64,000 bases of DNA from Brucella pseudintermedia (lineage in GTDB: Bacteria > Pseudomonadota > Alphaproteobacteria > Rhizobiales > Rhizobiaceae): NCBI RefSeq assembly GCF_008932435.1, contig NZ_WBWE01000011.1, positions 62,001 through 126,000 of the forward strand. The letters run 5' to 3'. The notes under the pieces were generated by a model. It was given only the letters and a program-made list of their open reading frames with translations. It was not told the origin of the DNA and ran no database searches. This document shows, one piece after another, positions 42,463 through 51,945 of this stretch. The translations under genes were made by a program, and so were the position numbers. Position 1 is the first letter of the stretch. Every line of letters begins with the position of its first letter.

Positions 42463-43134
42463 TCAGCTATCGGAAGCTTGCCGGCATCCTTCAAGCCAAA
42501 CGTCGCCAAGCCCTTCGGGGGCGCACGTTCCTGCCACCAGACGCTCAATCCGTCCGACACGCTCATTAAGCGCGGTATCGTTCTCTCTGAGCTTATATGC
42601 CCCCGGCGAGATAAGAACTGCCACCAGTCGAATGAACTCCGTGTTGCTTAACTCTGCGGGTGGCCGGCCATAGATCGCGGAGCTCGCCTTGTGAAAACCC
42701 CTCATCCATCCTTCAGGGCCTTCGCCCATCTCCAATGTGTCGAGCCAGAGCGCAAGGGTTTGCTCCTTGGAAAGCCGACGTTCCAAACCAATCGCGTAGC
42801 CCGTTTGCCGAATCTTGCCGATACCGGGATGGAATTCTTCGAACGCAAGGCGTTTGGCAGCCGATTGCGTGATCGTTGTCGCCCCAGCGCCGGGGGTCGA
42901 AAAATCTACTCCGGTATGGTTGGCGAAATTCGGGTCTTCAACCTTCAGCAATATCGCCAGATGTTCCGCACCAAGCGAGGCTCCCCCTCGTCCCTGCGCT
43001 ATCAAATCATCCGCGCGCTGGCGCAGTTGCGGAGCGTCCGAAAGAGCGTCCCAGTATCCTTTTCCACCATATAGAGCGACTGCGACGATCAAAAGGACCA
43101 AGCAAAAACCAGTGAACTTGAAAACACGTCTCAT
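42463..43134 (-). CDS. GT51-type peptidoglycan glycosyltransferase-like protein
   Basis: 223 residues from the ATG at 43134. One N-terminal membrane anchor (FTGFCLVLLIVAVALYGGKG). The glycosyltransferase-51 motifs are recognisable but divergent: VEDPNFANHTGVDF (first catalytic Glu), GATTITQSAAKRL, GKIRQTGYAIGLERRLSKEQ and LALWLDTLEMG. Related to monofunctional MtgA. It may modify cell-wall synthesis of the host; why it is cargo here is unknown. Confidence 0.8.
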   Translation of the reverse strand: MRRVFKFTGFCLVLLIVAVALYGGKGYWDALSDAPQLRQRADDLIAQGRGGASLGAEHLAILLKVEDPNFANHTGVDFSTPGAGATTITQSAAKRLAFEEFHPGIGKIRQTGYAIGLERRLSKEQTLALWLDTLEMGEGPEGWMRGFHKASSAIYGRPPAELSNTEFIRLVAVLISPGAYKLRENDTALNERVGRIERLVAGTCAPEGLGDVWLEGCRQASDS

Positions 43135-43241
43135 GCAATCTCTCAATCGGAATCAAATGAGCGGGAGCTCCGAGCCAGAAGACACTAAATTGTTTCGGAA
43201 TTTGGATCCGTCAGTGGCGAAATTCAAAAACCTGCGACAGT

Positions 43242-44039
43242 TCAAGCCGCCTTAATGCTGATGAACAGTCCGCTTTCCTTGCCGACCTCAAGAACACCAT
43301 TTCCGGCCTGAAACGCTCCGGTGATCGCATCCGAAAACGCAGCAAGCTGCGCCTCGTCGGCCGCGTCTCCGGGCGGATAGGACGTAAGGGCCAGGAATAC
43401 GTCCTCCGGCTCCGTCACGCGGAGGCGAGCCGGATGCTGCGTCATGTTCACATTGCCAAAGTGGGTCTGCATGAGCTGTTCGGCGGCGTCGTATCCGAAA
43501 GCAGCGCCGGCCGGATCCACAGGCGCGCTGCCGAACACGGTTGTCAGCGCATACAGCCCGCGCATGTTCCCGGCGCCGTTCGTCGTTACCGCCAGGAAAC
43601 CGCCCGGCTTCAGAACTCGGTGCATTTCGGCAATTCCCTTCGCAGGGTCGCACAGGTGATAGAGCATATGCATGGCGATGACGGCATCGAAGACGCCGTC
43701 TTCAAAGGGCAAGGCTACCGCTTCGGCCTGTCGGCCTATGACAGATGCAAATGGCAAGGGCCGGCATCGTTCAACGGCTTCCTGCACCATGCCCGGCGAA
43801 AGGTCGGAAAGCGTGAGGTGCAGGTTTGGCGGCAGGTTGTTTGCGGTAGCCGCCCAAAACCAGCCGGGACCGCATCCGACATCTAGAATGCTGTCGCCAG
43901 GCTTGAGCGGAAGCTGCTTCGCCACCCAGGGAAACCAGCCGATTTCGGCGATCGTGTATTCGCTATTGAGCCGGGCGCGAGCGGCAAGCTTCTCACTGCT
44001 GCCATACTGCTCGGCATTGCCGGTAGCTATTGATGTCAT
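43242..44039 (-). CDS. Class I SAM-dependent methyltransferase
   Basis: 265 residues. SAM-binding motif I is SILDVGCGPGW, post-I acidic loop LTLSDLS, and the UbiE-type segments AVALPFEDGVFDAVIAMHML and EMHRVLKPGGFLAVTTNG follow. Small-molecule methyltransferase; substrate unknown. Last cargo gene before the conserved DUF2493 gene. Confidence 0.88.
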   Translation of the reverse strand: MTSIATGNAEQYGSSEKLAARARLNSEYTIAEIGWFPWVAKQLPLKPGDSILDVGCGPGWFWAATANNLPPNLHLTLSDLSPGMVQEAVERCRPLPFASVIGRQAEAVALPFEDGVFDAVIAMHMLYHLCDPAKGIAEMHRVLKPGGFLAVTTNGAGNMRGLYALTTVFGSAPVDPAGAAFGYDAAEQLMQTHFGNVNMTQHPARLRVTEPEDVFLALTSYPPGDAADEAQLAAFSDAITGAFQAGNGVLEVGKESGLFISIKAA

Positions 44040-44126
44040 GCGCCTATTAAACCCCTACCCGTAAATCTTTTACAATGCGGACCAACTTTAACAACTATAG
44101 CCTGCGCAGTGGCAAGGAGGCGGCGC

Positions 44127-45062
44127 TTACGCGCCGCCGTCGAACTTCATGACCGGGATACCGAGCTTGCGGGCCTTGTCCGCAAGGTTCTCCTGAATGC
44201 CGGTGCCAGGGAAAACGAGGACACCGACCGGCAGGACGTCGAGCATCGCGTCGTTGCGCTTGAAGGGCGCGGCCTTGCCGTGCTTCGTCCAGTCGGGCCG
44301 GAAGGCGACCTGAGACACCTTGCGGCTATCTGCCCAGCGGGAGGCGATCAGTTCAGTGCCCTTCGGCGTGCCGCCGTGCATCAGCACCATGTCGGGGTGC
44401 TTTGCATGGACTTGATCGAGCTTTGCCCAGATCAGGCGGTGATCGTTGAAGTCGGCGCCTCCGGTCAAGGCAACCTTGGGACCGGCAGGCATCATCACCT
44501 CGCTCTCGGCCCGGTGTTTCGCGGCGAGGAAATCCCGGCTGTCGATCATCGCGGCGGTGAGGTTGCGATGGTTGACCATCGAGCCGGTACGGGGCCGCCA
44601 GGCGCTGCCGGTGTGGTGCTCGAAGGCTTCGGAGGCGACGTCGCGGAAGAGTTCCATGCTGTTGCGCCGCTCGATCAGGGTTTGCCCTTCTGCCGTTAGG
44701 CGCTCAAGCTCGACCGACTTGATCTCGCTGCCGTCCTGTTCACGCTGGAGGCGGCGCTGCGCCTGCTCGTTGTCGTCGAGATCGCGTTCGACCCGGTTCG
44801 CTGCGCGATGGAAGAGATTGACCGTTCCCCAGAGCAACTCCTCGAGGTCGGGTTCGAGGCGGGTGTCGCCGAGCGTCGCGACAAGGGCGTCGAAGATATC
44901 TGCGACGGCTGCGGCGACGGCGTTGCCCTCCGGGAGCGGCCTGGGATCGGGTTCGTCCTGATACGGCCGCCAGCCGTAGAGCTGGAGTTCGGTGAGGAGA
45001 TGATCGGTGGGGGACGAGGTGTAGTTCGGCTCGAAACCTGCGTTATCGTCTTCGTTCGTCAT
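44127..45062 (-). CDS. DUF2493 (SLOG-like) conserved ICE protein
   Basis: 311 residues. A helical N-terminal region (about 30-180; RRLQREQDGSEIKSVELERL) is followed by a DUF2493 domain: KVALTGGADFNDHRLIWAKL, MVLMHGGTPKGTELIASRWA, VLPVGVLVFPGTGIQENLAD. The Rossmann-like fold belongs to the SLOG group that binds nucleotides. Its role in ICEs is unknown; it is part of the leading region. The start codon lies in the outer arm of a 274-bp inverted repeat. Confidence 0.88.
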   Translation of the reverse strand: MTNEDDNAGFEPNYTSSPTDHLLTELQLYGWRPYQDEPDPRPLPEGNAVAAAVADIFDALVATLGDTRLEPDLEELLWGTVNLFHRAANRVERDLDDNEQAQRRLQREQDGSEIKSVELERLTAEGQTLIERRNSMELFRDVASEAFEHHTGSAWRPRTGSMVNHRNLTAAMIDSRDFLAAKHRAESEVMMPAGPKVALTGGADFNDHRLIWAKLDQVHAKHPDMVLMHGGTPKGTELIASRWADSRKVSQVAFRPDWTKHGKAAPFKRNDAMLDVLPVGVLVFPGTGIQENLADKARKLGIPVMKFDGGA

Positions 45063-45333
45063 CGGAAGCGTCCTTTGTCTGGAGACCGCGCCCATCGCGG
45101 CCTTCGCAGGCGTCGAAAGCCCACAAACGGACTGGACTGGCACCCTCGTGCCCTCGCGAGGGCTCCGATGGCCGGGTACGGGCTATTTTGTTTCGCGATG
45201 CAAAGGCGGGCTTGCCCGCCGGCGGAAAATAGCCCGAACGCGGCCATTGCCTCTCCGGGCCGTTTGTGGGCCGGTCGCCCTCTCAGAAGGCCGTGGGCGC
45301 CGCTCTCTCCGACTTCGAAGGATGCTTCCGATG
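45060..45333. repeat. 274-bp nested inverted repeat, candidate single-strand promoter
   Basis: Paired arms, from outside in: ATCGGAAGC-n-TCC (45061-45073) with GGATGCTTCCGAT (45320-45332, one mismatch); GCGCCCATCGCGGCCTTC (45088-45105) with GAAGGCCGTGGGCGC (45286-45300, 3-base gap); CCCACAAACGG with CCGTTTGTGGG (45120-45130, 45260-45270); GGGCTATTTT with AAAATAGCCC (45180-45189, 45226-45235); GGCGGGC/GCCCGCC with a 2-base loop. CCCTCGCGAGGG is a small side hairpin (45151-45162). It fills the gap between the Toprim and DUF2493 genes. Confidence 0.8.
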
Positions 45334-45391
45334 ATGAATGGAGACGGCAGGTGGAGACGCCTCCACCGCGCCTTGTCCCCCGCCGAGCTCC

Positions 45392-46435
45392 TCACCCTTC
45401 CACGAAACGGTGGACGTCATCAGGATGGAGCTGCTCCATCAAGGCCGCCCGGAGGGCGTCGATGCCGCGCCAGCGCAGATCTTCGTTGAAGTCCTTGGCG
45501 ATCGGCGACACCGAAATCGCCTCGATCCCGACGCTCCTTGCTCTGGCGACCAGGCTGTCTCGTGCACCGTCCCCCGCCGGGTCGCGATCTCTGAGGATAT
45601 AGAGCCTGCGCAGCGTCGCCGGGAACAGGATGGCAGCAAGGTGAGCCGCGGAGAGCGCCGCCATCATCGGCATGTGGGGCAGAACCTGACGGGGCGACAG
45701 CACGGTCTCGATGCCTTCGCCGACCGCGAGCACCTCACCGGCAACGCCGAAGCGGACGCCATGCCCGAGAAGGTCGCCCATCGCCCGCCGCGGTGACTCG
45801 ACCGGCGCCTTGCCCGAACCGTCCGGGGCGAGCCAGGTGCGGTGTGCGCCGGTCTGGTTGCCGTGAAGATCGGTGACAGAAGCGACGATCGCCGGCCAGA
45901 TCTCGGTGGGCGAATGCTCATCGGGCTTGTAGTAGCACCGCGGATGGTAGCGTAGCGCGGTGGTTCCCACGAGGGAGTTGATCGCTCGCGCGCCCAGGTA
46001 GATCTCCGCGAGTGTGCCGCCGATCGCCTGCGACATGGCGAAGAGCCGCCGCGACGCTTCGGTCGAACCGACAGCGATGTTCGACGTCCTGCCGGTCGGT
46101 GTCCTCGTGTTCTCCGATTGGGGATGCGGGAGAGCAAGGAAGCGGCGCGCTTCCTCTGCCACGTCCTTGAAGTCGATAAGGCCGAGTGTTTCGCGAATGA
46201 CGTCAAGCAGATCGCCATGTTCCCCGGTTGCGGAATCGGTCCATTTCCCCGCAGCGCCCTTGCCGGATTCAGGGCCGGTCAGCCGCACGAACATCGAGCG
46301 GCCAGGGCTGTTCTGAACGTCCCCGACCACCCAGTATCGTCCAGCGCGCTGGCCGGACGACAGGTAGTGGCGGCAAACCGCCTCGGCGTTGCGGCCGAGA
46401 AGGGATGCGAGTTCGGAAGCGTCGCGACGGGCCAT
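45392..46435 (-). CDS. Toprim-domain protein (primase-like)
   Basis: 347 residues from the ATG at 46435, which shares a base with the helicase stop. N-terminal part: ELASLLGRNAEAVCRHYLSS, WTDSATGEHGDLLDVIRETL, resembling plasmid primase zinc-region-like or DUF7146 segments. The Toprim core is VLAVGEGIETVLSPRQVLP and LRRLYILRDRDPAGDGARDS, with the conserved Glu and Asp-x-Asp. Could act in primer synthesis on the entering strand. Confidence 0.88.
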   Translation of the reverse strand: MARRDASELASLLGRNAEAVCRHYLSSGQRAGRYWVVGDVQNSPGRSMFVRLTGPESGKGAAGKWTDSATGEHGDLLDVIRETLGLIDFKDVAEEARRFLALPHPQSENTRTPTGRTSNIAVGSTEASRRLFAMSQAIGGTLAEIYLGARAINSLVGTTALRYHPRCYYKPDEHSPTEIWPAIVASVTDLHGNQTGAHRTWLAPDGSGKAPVESPRRAMGDLLGHGVRFGVAGEVLAVGEGIETVLSPRQVLPHMPMMAALSAAHLAAILFPATLRRLYILRDRDPAGDGARDSLVARARSVGIEAISVSPIAKDFNEDLRWRGIDALRAALMEQLHPDDVHRFVEG

Positions 46436-49400
46436 CACACTGCCTCCTTCTCGCCGATGCGCTCGATCGGCCAGCGGCCGAGCACCCTGGCGAGAACCGC
46501 GGGACCATTGGCATTGGTCGGTACGAACATGCGCAGCTTCCACGAGATGATCTCGTGGAACAGGCCATAGGCCGTGAGGCGCTCGCGCATCGTGTCATCG
46601 AAGCCTGACAGCTCGATGCGGTTCCCGCCCATGACGCGGACGCGGCGAAGCTGGAGTCCCTCAGTGAGGTCGAGGATGGTGCGGTCGTCCATCAGTGCGG
46701 TGAAGGCGTCGTCGGGCATGATCGCGGCTGCGCCGGTCGCGGTCGCATTGGCGGCCCAGGCCGGCGAGACCTTGCGGCCGATGATGCGCTCGCCGTCGTC
46801 GGTCTGAAGCCGATAAACGCGGGTCGAGTCGTTCGGCAGTCGCTTCCAGATAGGCAGAAGCAAGCCCGTGACCATATGGAGGGTCGCGTCAGTGAACTCC
46901 GGCACCTCGGCGATCTCTGCGTTCCAGGCCGACGCGAAGGTGTCCCTATCAGCTTCGACCCAATGGGTCTCGCCCATGAAGCGTATCGGGATGTTGTGTG
47001 CCTCGGTCGGCCGGATCAGCCGGACGCGGCGTTCGACCTCGCCATCGTCGAGCATGATGCTGCTGGCCGGGATCTGAACAGCAGCACGCCCCGAGCGCTC
47101 GTTGACTAGCAGCCTGGCGCGCGGATCGCCGAGTTCGGCGAGAGCGGCGTTGAGCGTCACCGGACGGTTGCGCCTGCGCTCGTTGATCGTGAGCAGGCTG
47201 GTTTCCGCGCCGGTACGCGGATGCGTATAGATCGTCTGGCGATCGATGATGACGAAGCTTTCGGCGCGCAGCGTCTCCAACCCAGCGTCATAGGTGCCCG
47301 AAGCAATCGCGCCCTCGATCCGGGCGGTCAGGAGTTGCTCGAAAGCCGCGAACAGGATGCCCTGAAGCTCGATGGTGAGCGCGAGCAGCCGGTTGAGGAA
47401 TGTCGTGATCAGCGGCAACTCGTCCTTGATGCCGGTCGAGTCCATCAACTTCAGGCCGGTGGCGGACTCGAAGCGGTCGAGCGAGCAGCCCTCGACCTTG
47501 CCCCGAACCAGCAGGAGATAAAGCTGGCGGAGCGCGTCGCGGGCGTAGTGGCTCTCCAGATTGTCCTCGGGCCGGAACAGCCCTTGACCGCCGGTCTGGC
47601 GCTGGCCGCGGGTGATCGCGCCCAGCGTGTCAAGGCGGCGGGCGATCGTGCTGAGAAAGCGCTTCTCCGCCTTCACGTTGGTCGAGATCGGCCGGAAGAG
47701 CGGCGGCTGTGCCTGGTTGGTGCGGTGCGTCCGGCCGAGGCCCTGAATGGCGGTATCCGCTTTCCAGCCCGCCTCGAGGAGGTAGTGGACGCGCAGGCGC
47801 GTGTTCTTCGCCGACTTCTCCGCATGGTAGCTGCGGCCGGTGCCGCCGGCGTCCGAGAAGACGAGGACGCGCTTGTGGTCGTCCATGAAGGCTTGCGTCT
47901 CGGACAGATTGGCCGCGCCTGCGCGCGTCTCAACCACAAGCCGGTCGATGGTGACGCTGCCGCTGCGCTTGCGGACGATGCGGCGCGACCGGCCCGTCAC
48001 CTCGGCCACCATGTCCGTTCCGAAATGCTGGATGAGTTGGTCCAACGCGCCCGGAACCGGCGGCAAGCTGGCGAGCTTCGCGATGAGCGCATCACGCCGC
48101 GCGACCGCCTCACGGCTTTCGACGGGCTGGCCGTCACGATAGACCGGCCGCGACGACAGATTGCCCTCGCTGTCGGTGTATGGCTCGTAAAGCTGGACCG
48201 GGAAGGAATGGGCGAGGTAGTCGAGGACGTATTCGCGCGGGGTGATGTCCACGCGGACGTCATTCCACTCCTCGGTCGGAAGCTCCGCCAGCCGCCGTTC
48301 CATAAGCGCCTCGCCAGTCGAGACGATCTGGATGACGGCCGAATGGCCTGCCTCCAGATCGGCGGCGATCGAGCGAAGCAGGGTCGGCGTCTTCATGCTG
48401 GTCAACAGATGGCCGAAGAAGCGCTGCTTGGCGCTCTCAAAGGCCGAGCGGGCGGCGGATTTCGCCTGCCTGTTGAGCGTGCCCGAATCACCCTCGCCGC
48501 CGCCGGTGATGTTGGCGGCCTGCATCGCCGCATCCAGATTGTTATGGATGATGGCGAAGGCGCCGGCATAGGCGTCGTAGATGCGGACCTGCTCAGGCGT
48601 CAGCTCGTGCTCGACCAGCTCATATTCGACGCCGGCGAAGGAGAGCGAGCGGGCCGTGTATAGGCCGAGCGCGCGAAGATCACGGGCGAGCACTTCCATC
48701 GCCGCCACGCCGCCGGCCTCGATCGCCTCAACGAACTCGGCGCGTGTTGCGAAGGGGAAATCCTCCCCGCCCCACAGGCCGAGCCGCTGGGCATAGGCGA
48801 GATTGTGGACGGTGGTCGCGCCGGTGGCCGAGACATAGACGACGCGGGCATTCGGAAGCGCGTGCTGGAGACGCAGGCCGGCGCGGCCCTGCTGCGAGGC
48901 GGCGACGTCACCGCGTTCTCCCTTGCCGCCAGCGGCGTTCTGCATCTGGTGCGCCTCGTCGAAGATCACCACTCCATCGAAGTCGGAGCCCAACCATTCG
49001 ACGATTTGCTTGACCCGCGAAACCTTCTCACCACGGTCGTCGGAGCGCAGCGTGGCATAGGTTAAAAATAGGATGCCCTCGCTCAGCGTGATCGGCTTGC
49101 CCTGCGGAAACCGCGACAGCGGCGTGACCAGCAGGCGCTCCATGCCGAGCGCGCCCCAGTCGCGCTGCGCGTCCTCGATCAGCTTGTCCGACTTGGAAAT
49201 CCAGACGGCTTTGCGTCGTCCCTGGAGCCAGTTGTCGAGGATGATCGCAGCCGATTCCCGTCCCTTGCCGACGCCAGTGCCGTCACCGATCATGAAGCCT
49301 TGGCGCAGCCGGACGGCGTCCTTGGCGTCCTCAGATGCAGCGGTCAGCTTGTCGAGCGTCTCGTCCACCGTCCACGCACCGGCGAGGAAATCCGAATGTG

Positions 49401-50784
49401 CCTCGCCGGCATAGATCACCGTTTCGAGCTGCGCGTCGGACAGGAGATCGAGGACGTTCGCCGGCAATGTGGGGCGATAGCTCGGCTTCGGCGGGGCGAC
49501 GCTCGCCATGGCCGCCGACTGCACGAGCTGGGTCGGATGCGCCTGTGCCCCCGAAATCCGGATGGTCTGAAGTCCGTATTCCTCATAGATCGCATCGGAA
49601 AGGCGACCGGCATCCGCTGGCCTCCAGTCGACGACTTCATAATCGAGCGGAGCGCCCTTCGGCTCGGCATGCGCCACGACGGGCGCAGCCCTGGCCACCC
49701 GGTTTACGTAGGCGCGGACGGTACGAGGCGCGACCACAGGAACGGAGACGGACGGATCGACCGGCAGGCGTGCCGGGAGGTGCTCGGCCAGCCATCCGAG
49801 CAGAGTGGCCACATCCGGCGCGGCGCCGGGCGCAGTGGGGAACACGGACGGATCGTCGGCCGGCAGCTTGTCGATGACGGTCAGGCGGGTCGGAAAGGTC
49901 GTGCCGTGCTTCGCATAGACCGAGCCGTCGATCGCTGCGGAGAAGACGACGCGACCACGTTCCTGCAGCCGACCATAGGCTGAGGCCCAGGCCGGAGCAT
50001 CGGGCGCGAAGTTGGCGCCGGTGATGGCGACGAGACGGCCGCCGGGAGCAAGGCGCGCAAGCGCCGAGGCGACATGGCGGAAAGCGGCGTCGGCCATCCG
50101 ACCCTCGACATTGGCAATGGCGGAGAACGGCGGGTTCATCAGCACGACGGATGGCAGAATGCCGGCATCGAGATGATCGTCGATCTGCGCCGCGTCGAAG
50201 CGGGAAACGGACAGGGCCGGAAAAAGAAGAGACAGGAGCCCGGCGCGGGTCTCGGCGAGTTCGTTCAGGACAAGCGTGCCGCCGGCGATCTCGGCCAGGA
50301 TGGCGAGAAGCCCGGTGCCGGCTGACGGCTCCAGCACGCGGTCGGCCGGAGTGATCGCCGCCGCCGTCACGGCCGCGAGGCCGAGCGAGATCGGCGTCGA
50401 GAATTGCTGGTAGGACTGGGATTCCTCCGAGCGGCGCGTATGCGTCGGCAGGAGGCCGGCGATCTTGGCGAGCTGCGGCAGGACTGCTGCCGGCGAAGTG
50501 GATTTACGGAAAAGCGCCTTGCCGTATTTGCGCAGGAAAAGAACGGTCGCCGCCTCGCAGGCGTCATAGGCCGTTTTCCAGTTCCAGGCGCCGGTCGCGT
50601 CGGACGCGCCGAAGGTAGCCTCCATCGCGCCGCGCAGCGTAGCGGCGTCGACGCGCTGGCCGCGTTCGAGGTGAGGCAGGAGAAGCTGCGCCGCGGCGAA
50701 GACGGCGGCAGGAATGTCGGTGTCAGGGACAAGCGAAAGCGGCGCGGTGGCGGATGCCGCCGCGGATGCGGAAATCATGTTCAT
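46435..50784 (-). CDS. DNA methyltransferase / strawberry-notch-like helicase fusion
   Basis: 1449 residues. N-terminal methyltransferase-like domain: VLEPSAGTGLLAILAE (150-165) and NPPF (217-220), typical of N6-adenine enzymes. Then an SF2/strawberry-notch ATPase: GDGTGVGKGRESA (about 501-513), VIFDEAHQMQN (DEAH at 609-612) and VYVSATGATTVHNLAYAQRL; the C-terminal half carries the SBNO helicase region (GLGRTHRTNQAQPPLF). Found in alphaproteobacterial ICEs; likely DNA remodelling or protection on entry. Same operon as the Toprim gene. Confidence 0.9.
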   Translation of the reverse strand: MNMISASAAASATAPLSLVPDTDIPAAVFAAAQLLLPHLERGQRVDAATLRGAMEATFGASDATGAWNWKTAYDACEAATVLFLRKYGKALFRKSTSPAAVLPQLAKIAGLLPTHTRRSEESQSYQQFSTPISLGLAAVTAAAITPADRVLEPSAGTGLLAILAEIAGGTLVLNELAETRAGLLSLLFPALSVSRFDAAQIDDHLDAGILPSVVLMNPPFSAIANVEGRMADAAFRHVASALARLAPGGRLVAITGANFAPDAPAWASAYGRLQERGRVVFSAAIDGSVYAKHGTTFPTRLTVIDKLPADDPSVFPTAPGAAPDVATLLGWLAEHLPARLPVDPSVSVPVVAPRTVRAYVNRVARAAPVVAHAEPKGAPLDYEVVDWRPADAGRLSDAIYEEYGLQTIRISGAQAHPTQLVQSAAMASVAPPKPSYRPTLPANVLDLLSDAQLETVIYAGEAHSDFLAGAWTVDETLDKLTAASEDAKDAVRLRQGFMIGDGTGVGKGRESAAIILDNWLQGRRKAVWISKSDKLIEDAQRDWGALGMERLLVTPLSRFPQGKPITLSEGILFLTYATLRSDDRGEKVSRVKQIVEWLGSDFDGVVIFDEAHQMQNAAGGKGERGDVAASQQGRAGLRLQHALPNARVVYVSATGATTVHNLAYAQRLGLWGGEDFPFATRAEFVEAIEAGGVAAMEVLARDLRALGLYTARSLSFAGVEYELVEHELTPEQVRIYDAYAGAFAIIHNNLDAAMQAANITGGGEGDSGTLNRQAKSAARSAFESAKQRFFGHLLTSMKTPTLLRSIAADLEAGHSAVIQIVSTGEALMERRLAELPTEEWNDVRVDITPREYVLDYLAHSFPVQLYEPYTDSEGNLSSRPVYRDGQPVESREAVARRDALIAKLASLPPVPGALDQLIQHFGTDMVAEVTGRSRRIVRKRSGSVTIDRLVVETRAGAANLSETQAFMDDHKRVLVFSDAGGTGRSYHAEKSAKNTRLRVHYLLEAGWKADTAIQGLGRTHRTNQAQPPLFRPISTNVKAEKRFLSTIARRLDTLGAITRGQRQTGGQGLFRPEDNLESHYARDALRQLYLLLVRGKVEGCSLDRFESATGLKLMDSTGIKDELPLITTFLNRLLALTIELQGILFAAFEQLLTARIEGAIASGTYDAGLETLRAESFVIIDRQTIYTHPRTGAETSLLTINERRRNRPVTLNAALAELGDPRARLLVNERSGRAAVQIPASSIMLDDGEVERRVRLIRPTEAHNIPIRFMGETHWVEADRDTFASAWNAEIAEVPEFTDATLHMVTGLLLPIWKRLPNDSTRVYRLQTDDGERIIGRKVSPAWAANATATGAAAIMPDDAFTALMDDRTILDLTEGLQLRRVRVMGGNRIELSGFDDTMRERLTAYGLFHEIISWKLRMFVPTNANGPAVLARVLGRWPIERIGEKEAV

Positions 50785-50923
50785 GGGAGAAGCCTTGGGA
50801 GAGCGAACAGGATAGACCCCGCGCAGCGCTCTCTCTCGATCCGCACGGGCTCAAACCCGTCCCGGCCTCACTCTCGCTCTAAGGCATTCCAAATCTTGAC
50901 CGGATTCCCGCTTCTACCGGGGG
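50785..50923 (-). promoter_or_regulatory. Structured leader of the methyltransferase/helicase gene
   Basis: In gene sense it contains an ACGGG/CCCGT hairpin (50844-50859), a GAGAGAG tract and an outer AGAGCG/CGCTCT pairing (50875-50880 with 50799-50804). It shares GACGGGTTTGA and TCGAGAGAG pieces with the leaders at 55758 and 59051 but has a different arrangement. The LysR cargo gene abuts its distal end. Confidence 0.45.
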
Positions 50924-51814
50924 CTAACGATGCCGCAGCGCTTCAACGATCACTTTGAACGCAGGGATATTCTGCCGGCGGTTCGGATAATAGAGGAAAT
51001 AGCCGTCGAAGGACGGCGACCAATCGTCGAGAACCTGCACCAACGAACCGCTCTCTATGTCCCGCTTTACGGTGTCCTCCGGAAGGTAAGCGATACCGAA
51101 GCCGTTTAACGCCGCGTCGATCATGGCGTAGGAGTTGTTGAAGGTCAGTTGGCCGCCGACACGGACGCGCAACGCCTTTCCGTCCTTCTCGAATTCCCAG
51201 GCATAAAGGCTGCCCGCGCGCTCGTGGCGCATATTGATGCAAATATGCCCAACGAGTTGCTGTGGATGGTCGGGGACGCCGTGAGCCGCGAAATAAGCCG
51301 GCGACGCCACGGCAACAAGCCGCCAGTCCGGCCCGATCCGAACCGCGATCATGTCCTTCTCGACACTCTCACCGAGCCGAACGCCTGCGTCGAAACCCTC
51401 TTCAACGATGTTGCGAAAGGTACTGTCCAGAACGAGTTCGACGCTGATATCGGGATGGCTCTGGAGAAATGGCTTCAGCTTGGGCCAGACCACGCTTTTC
51501 AGAGCGTGGTCAGAAAGGGTCAGTCGGATCGAGCCGGACGGCTTGTCGCGGAAATCCATCAAAGCCGCGATCTCGTCTTCGATTTCGGCGAAGCGCGGGG
51601 TGATCGTCTGGAAAAGACGTTCGCCTGCGGCGGTCGTCGCCACGCTGCGGGTCGTGCGCGTCAAAAGGCGGATGCCCATACGCGCTTCGAGCTGTTTAAT
51701 GGCGTGGCTGAGCGTCGACTGCGCCACACCGAGCTTGGCCGCCGCCTTGGTGAAGCTTCGTTCCTCGGCGACGACCTGGAACCATGTCAGTTGATTGAGG
51801 TCGGTCCTGGACAT
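50924..51814 (-). CDS. LysR-family regulator of the MFS/SDR cassette
   Basis: 296 residues. Winged HTH: NQLTWFQVVAEERSFTKAAA, KLGVAQSTLSHAIKQLEARM. Effector domain: SIRLTLSDHALKSVVWPKLK, FDAGVRLGESVEKDMIAVRI, with the conserved end SPSFDGYFLYYPNRRQNIPA. Divergent from the MFS gene with a short intergenic operator region, the usual LysR layout. Confidence 0.92.
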   Translation of the reverse strand: MSRTDLNQLTWFQVVAEERSFTKAAAKLGVAQSTLSHAIKQLEARMGIRLLTRTTRSVATTAAGERLFQTITPRFAEIEDEIAALMDFRDKPSGSIRLTLSDHALKSVVWPKLKPFLQSHPDISVELVLDSTFRNIVEEGFDAGVRLGESVEKDMIAVRIGPDWRLVAVASPAYFAAHGVPDHPQQLVGHICINMRHERAGSLYAWEFEKDGKALRVRVGGQLTFNNSYAMIDAALNGFGIAYLPEDTVKRDIESGSLVQVLDDWSPSFDGYFLYYPNRRQNIPAFKVIVEALRHR

Positions 51815-51828
51815 GCGGCTCCTTCGCT

Positions 51829-51875
51829 ATTTGCACGATCACATTATTCGATCACGTCGATAAGTTCATGCAAAT
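51829..51875. promoter_or_regulatory. Inverted and direct repeats between LysR and MFS genes
   Basis: ATTTGCA (51829-51835) and TGCAAAT (51869-51875) are inverted. Between them CGATCAC occurs at 51836-51842 and 51849-51855. This is the expected place for the LysR operator and the divergent promoters. Confidence 0.4.
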
Positions 51876-51945
51876 TCTGCCCGGTAATTGCTTTGTGCGG
51901 CAACGGCTATGTTTGCACTGCAACAATCGCGCAGGAGTCGAACGA

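Noticed and set aside
47221-48663. 480-codon plus-strand frame
   Set aside because: Antisense to the helicase fusion; no motif.
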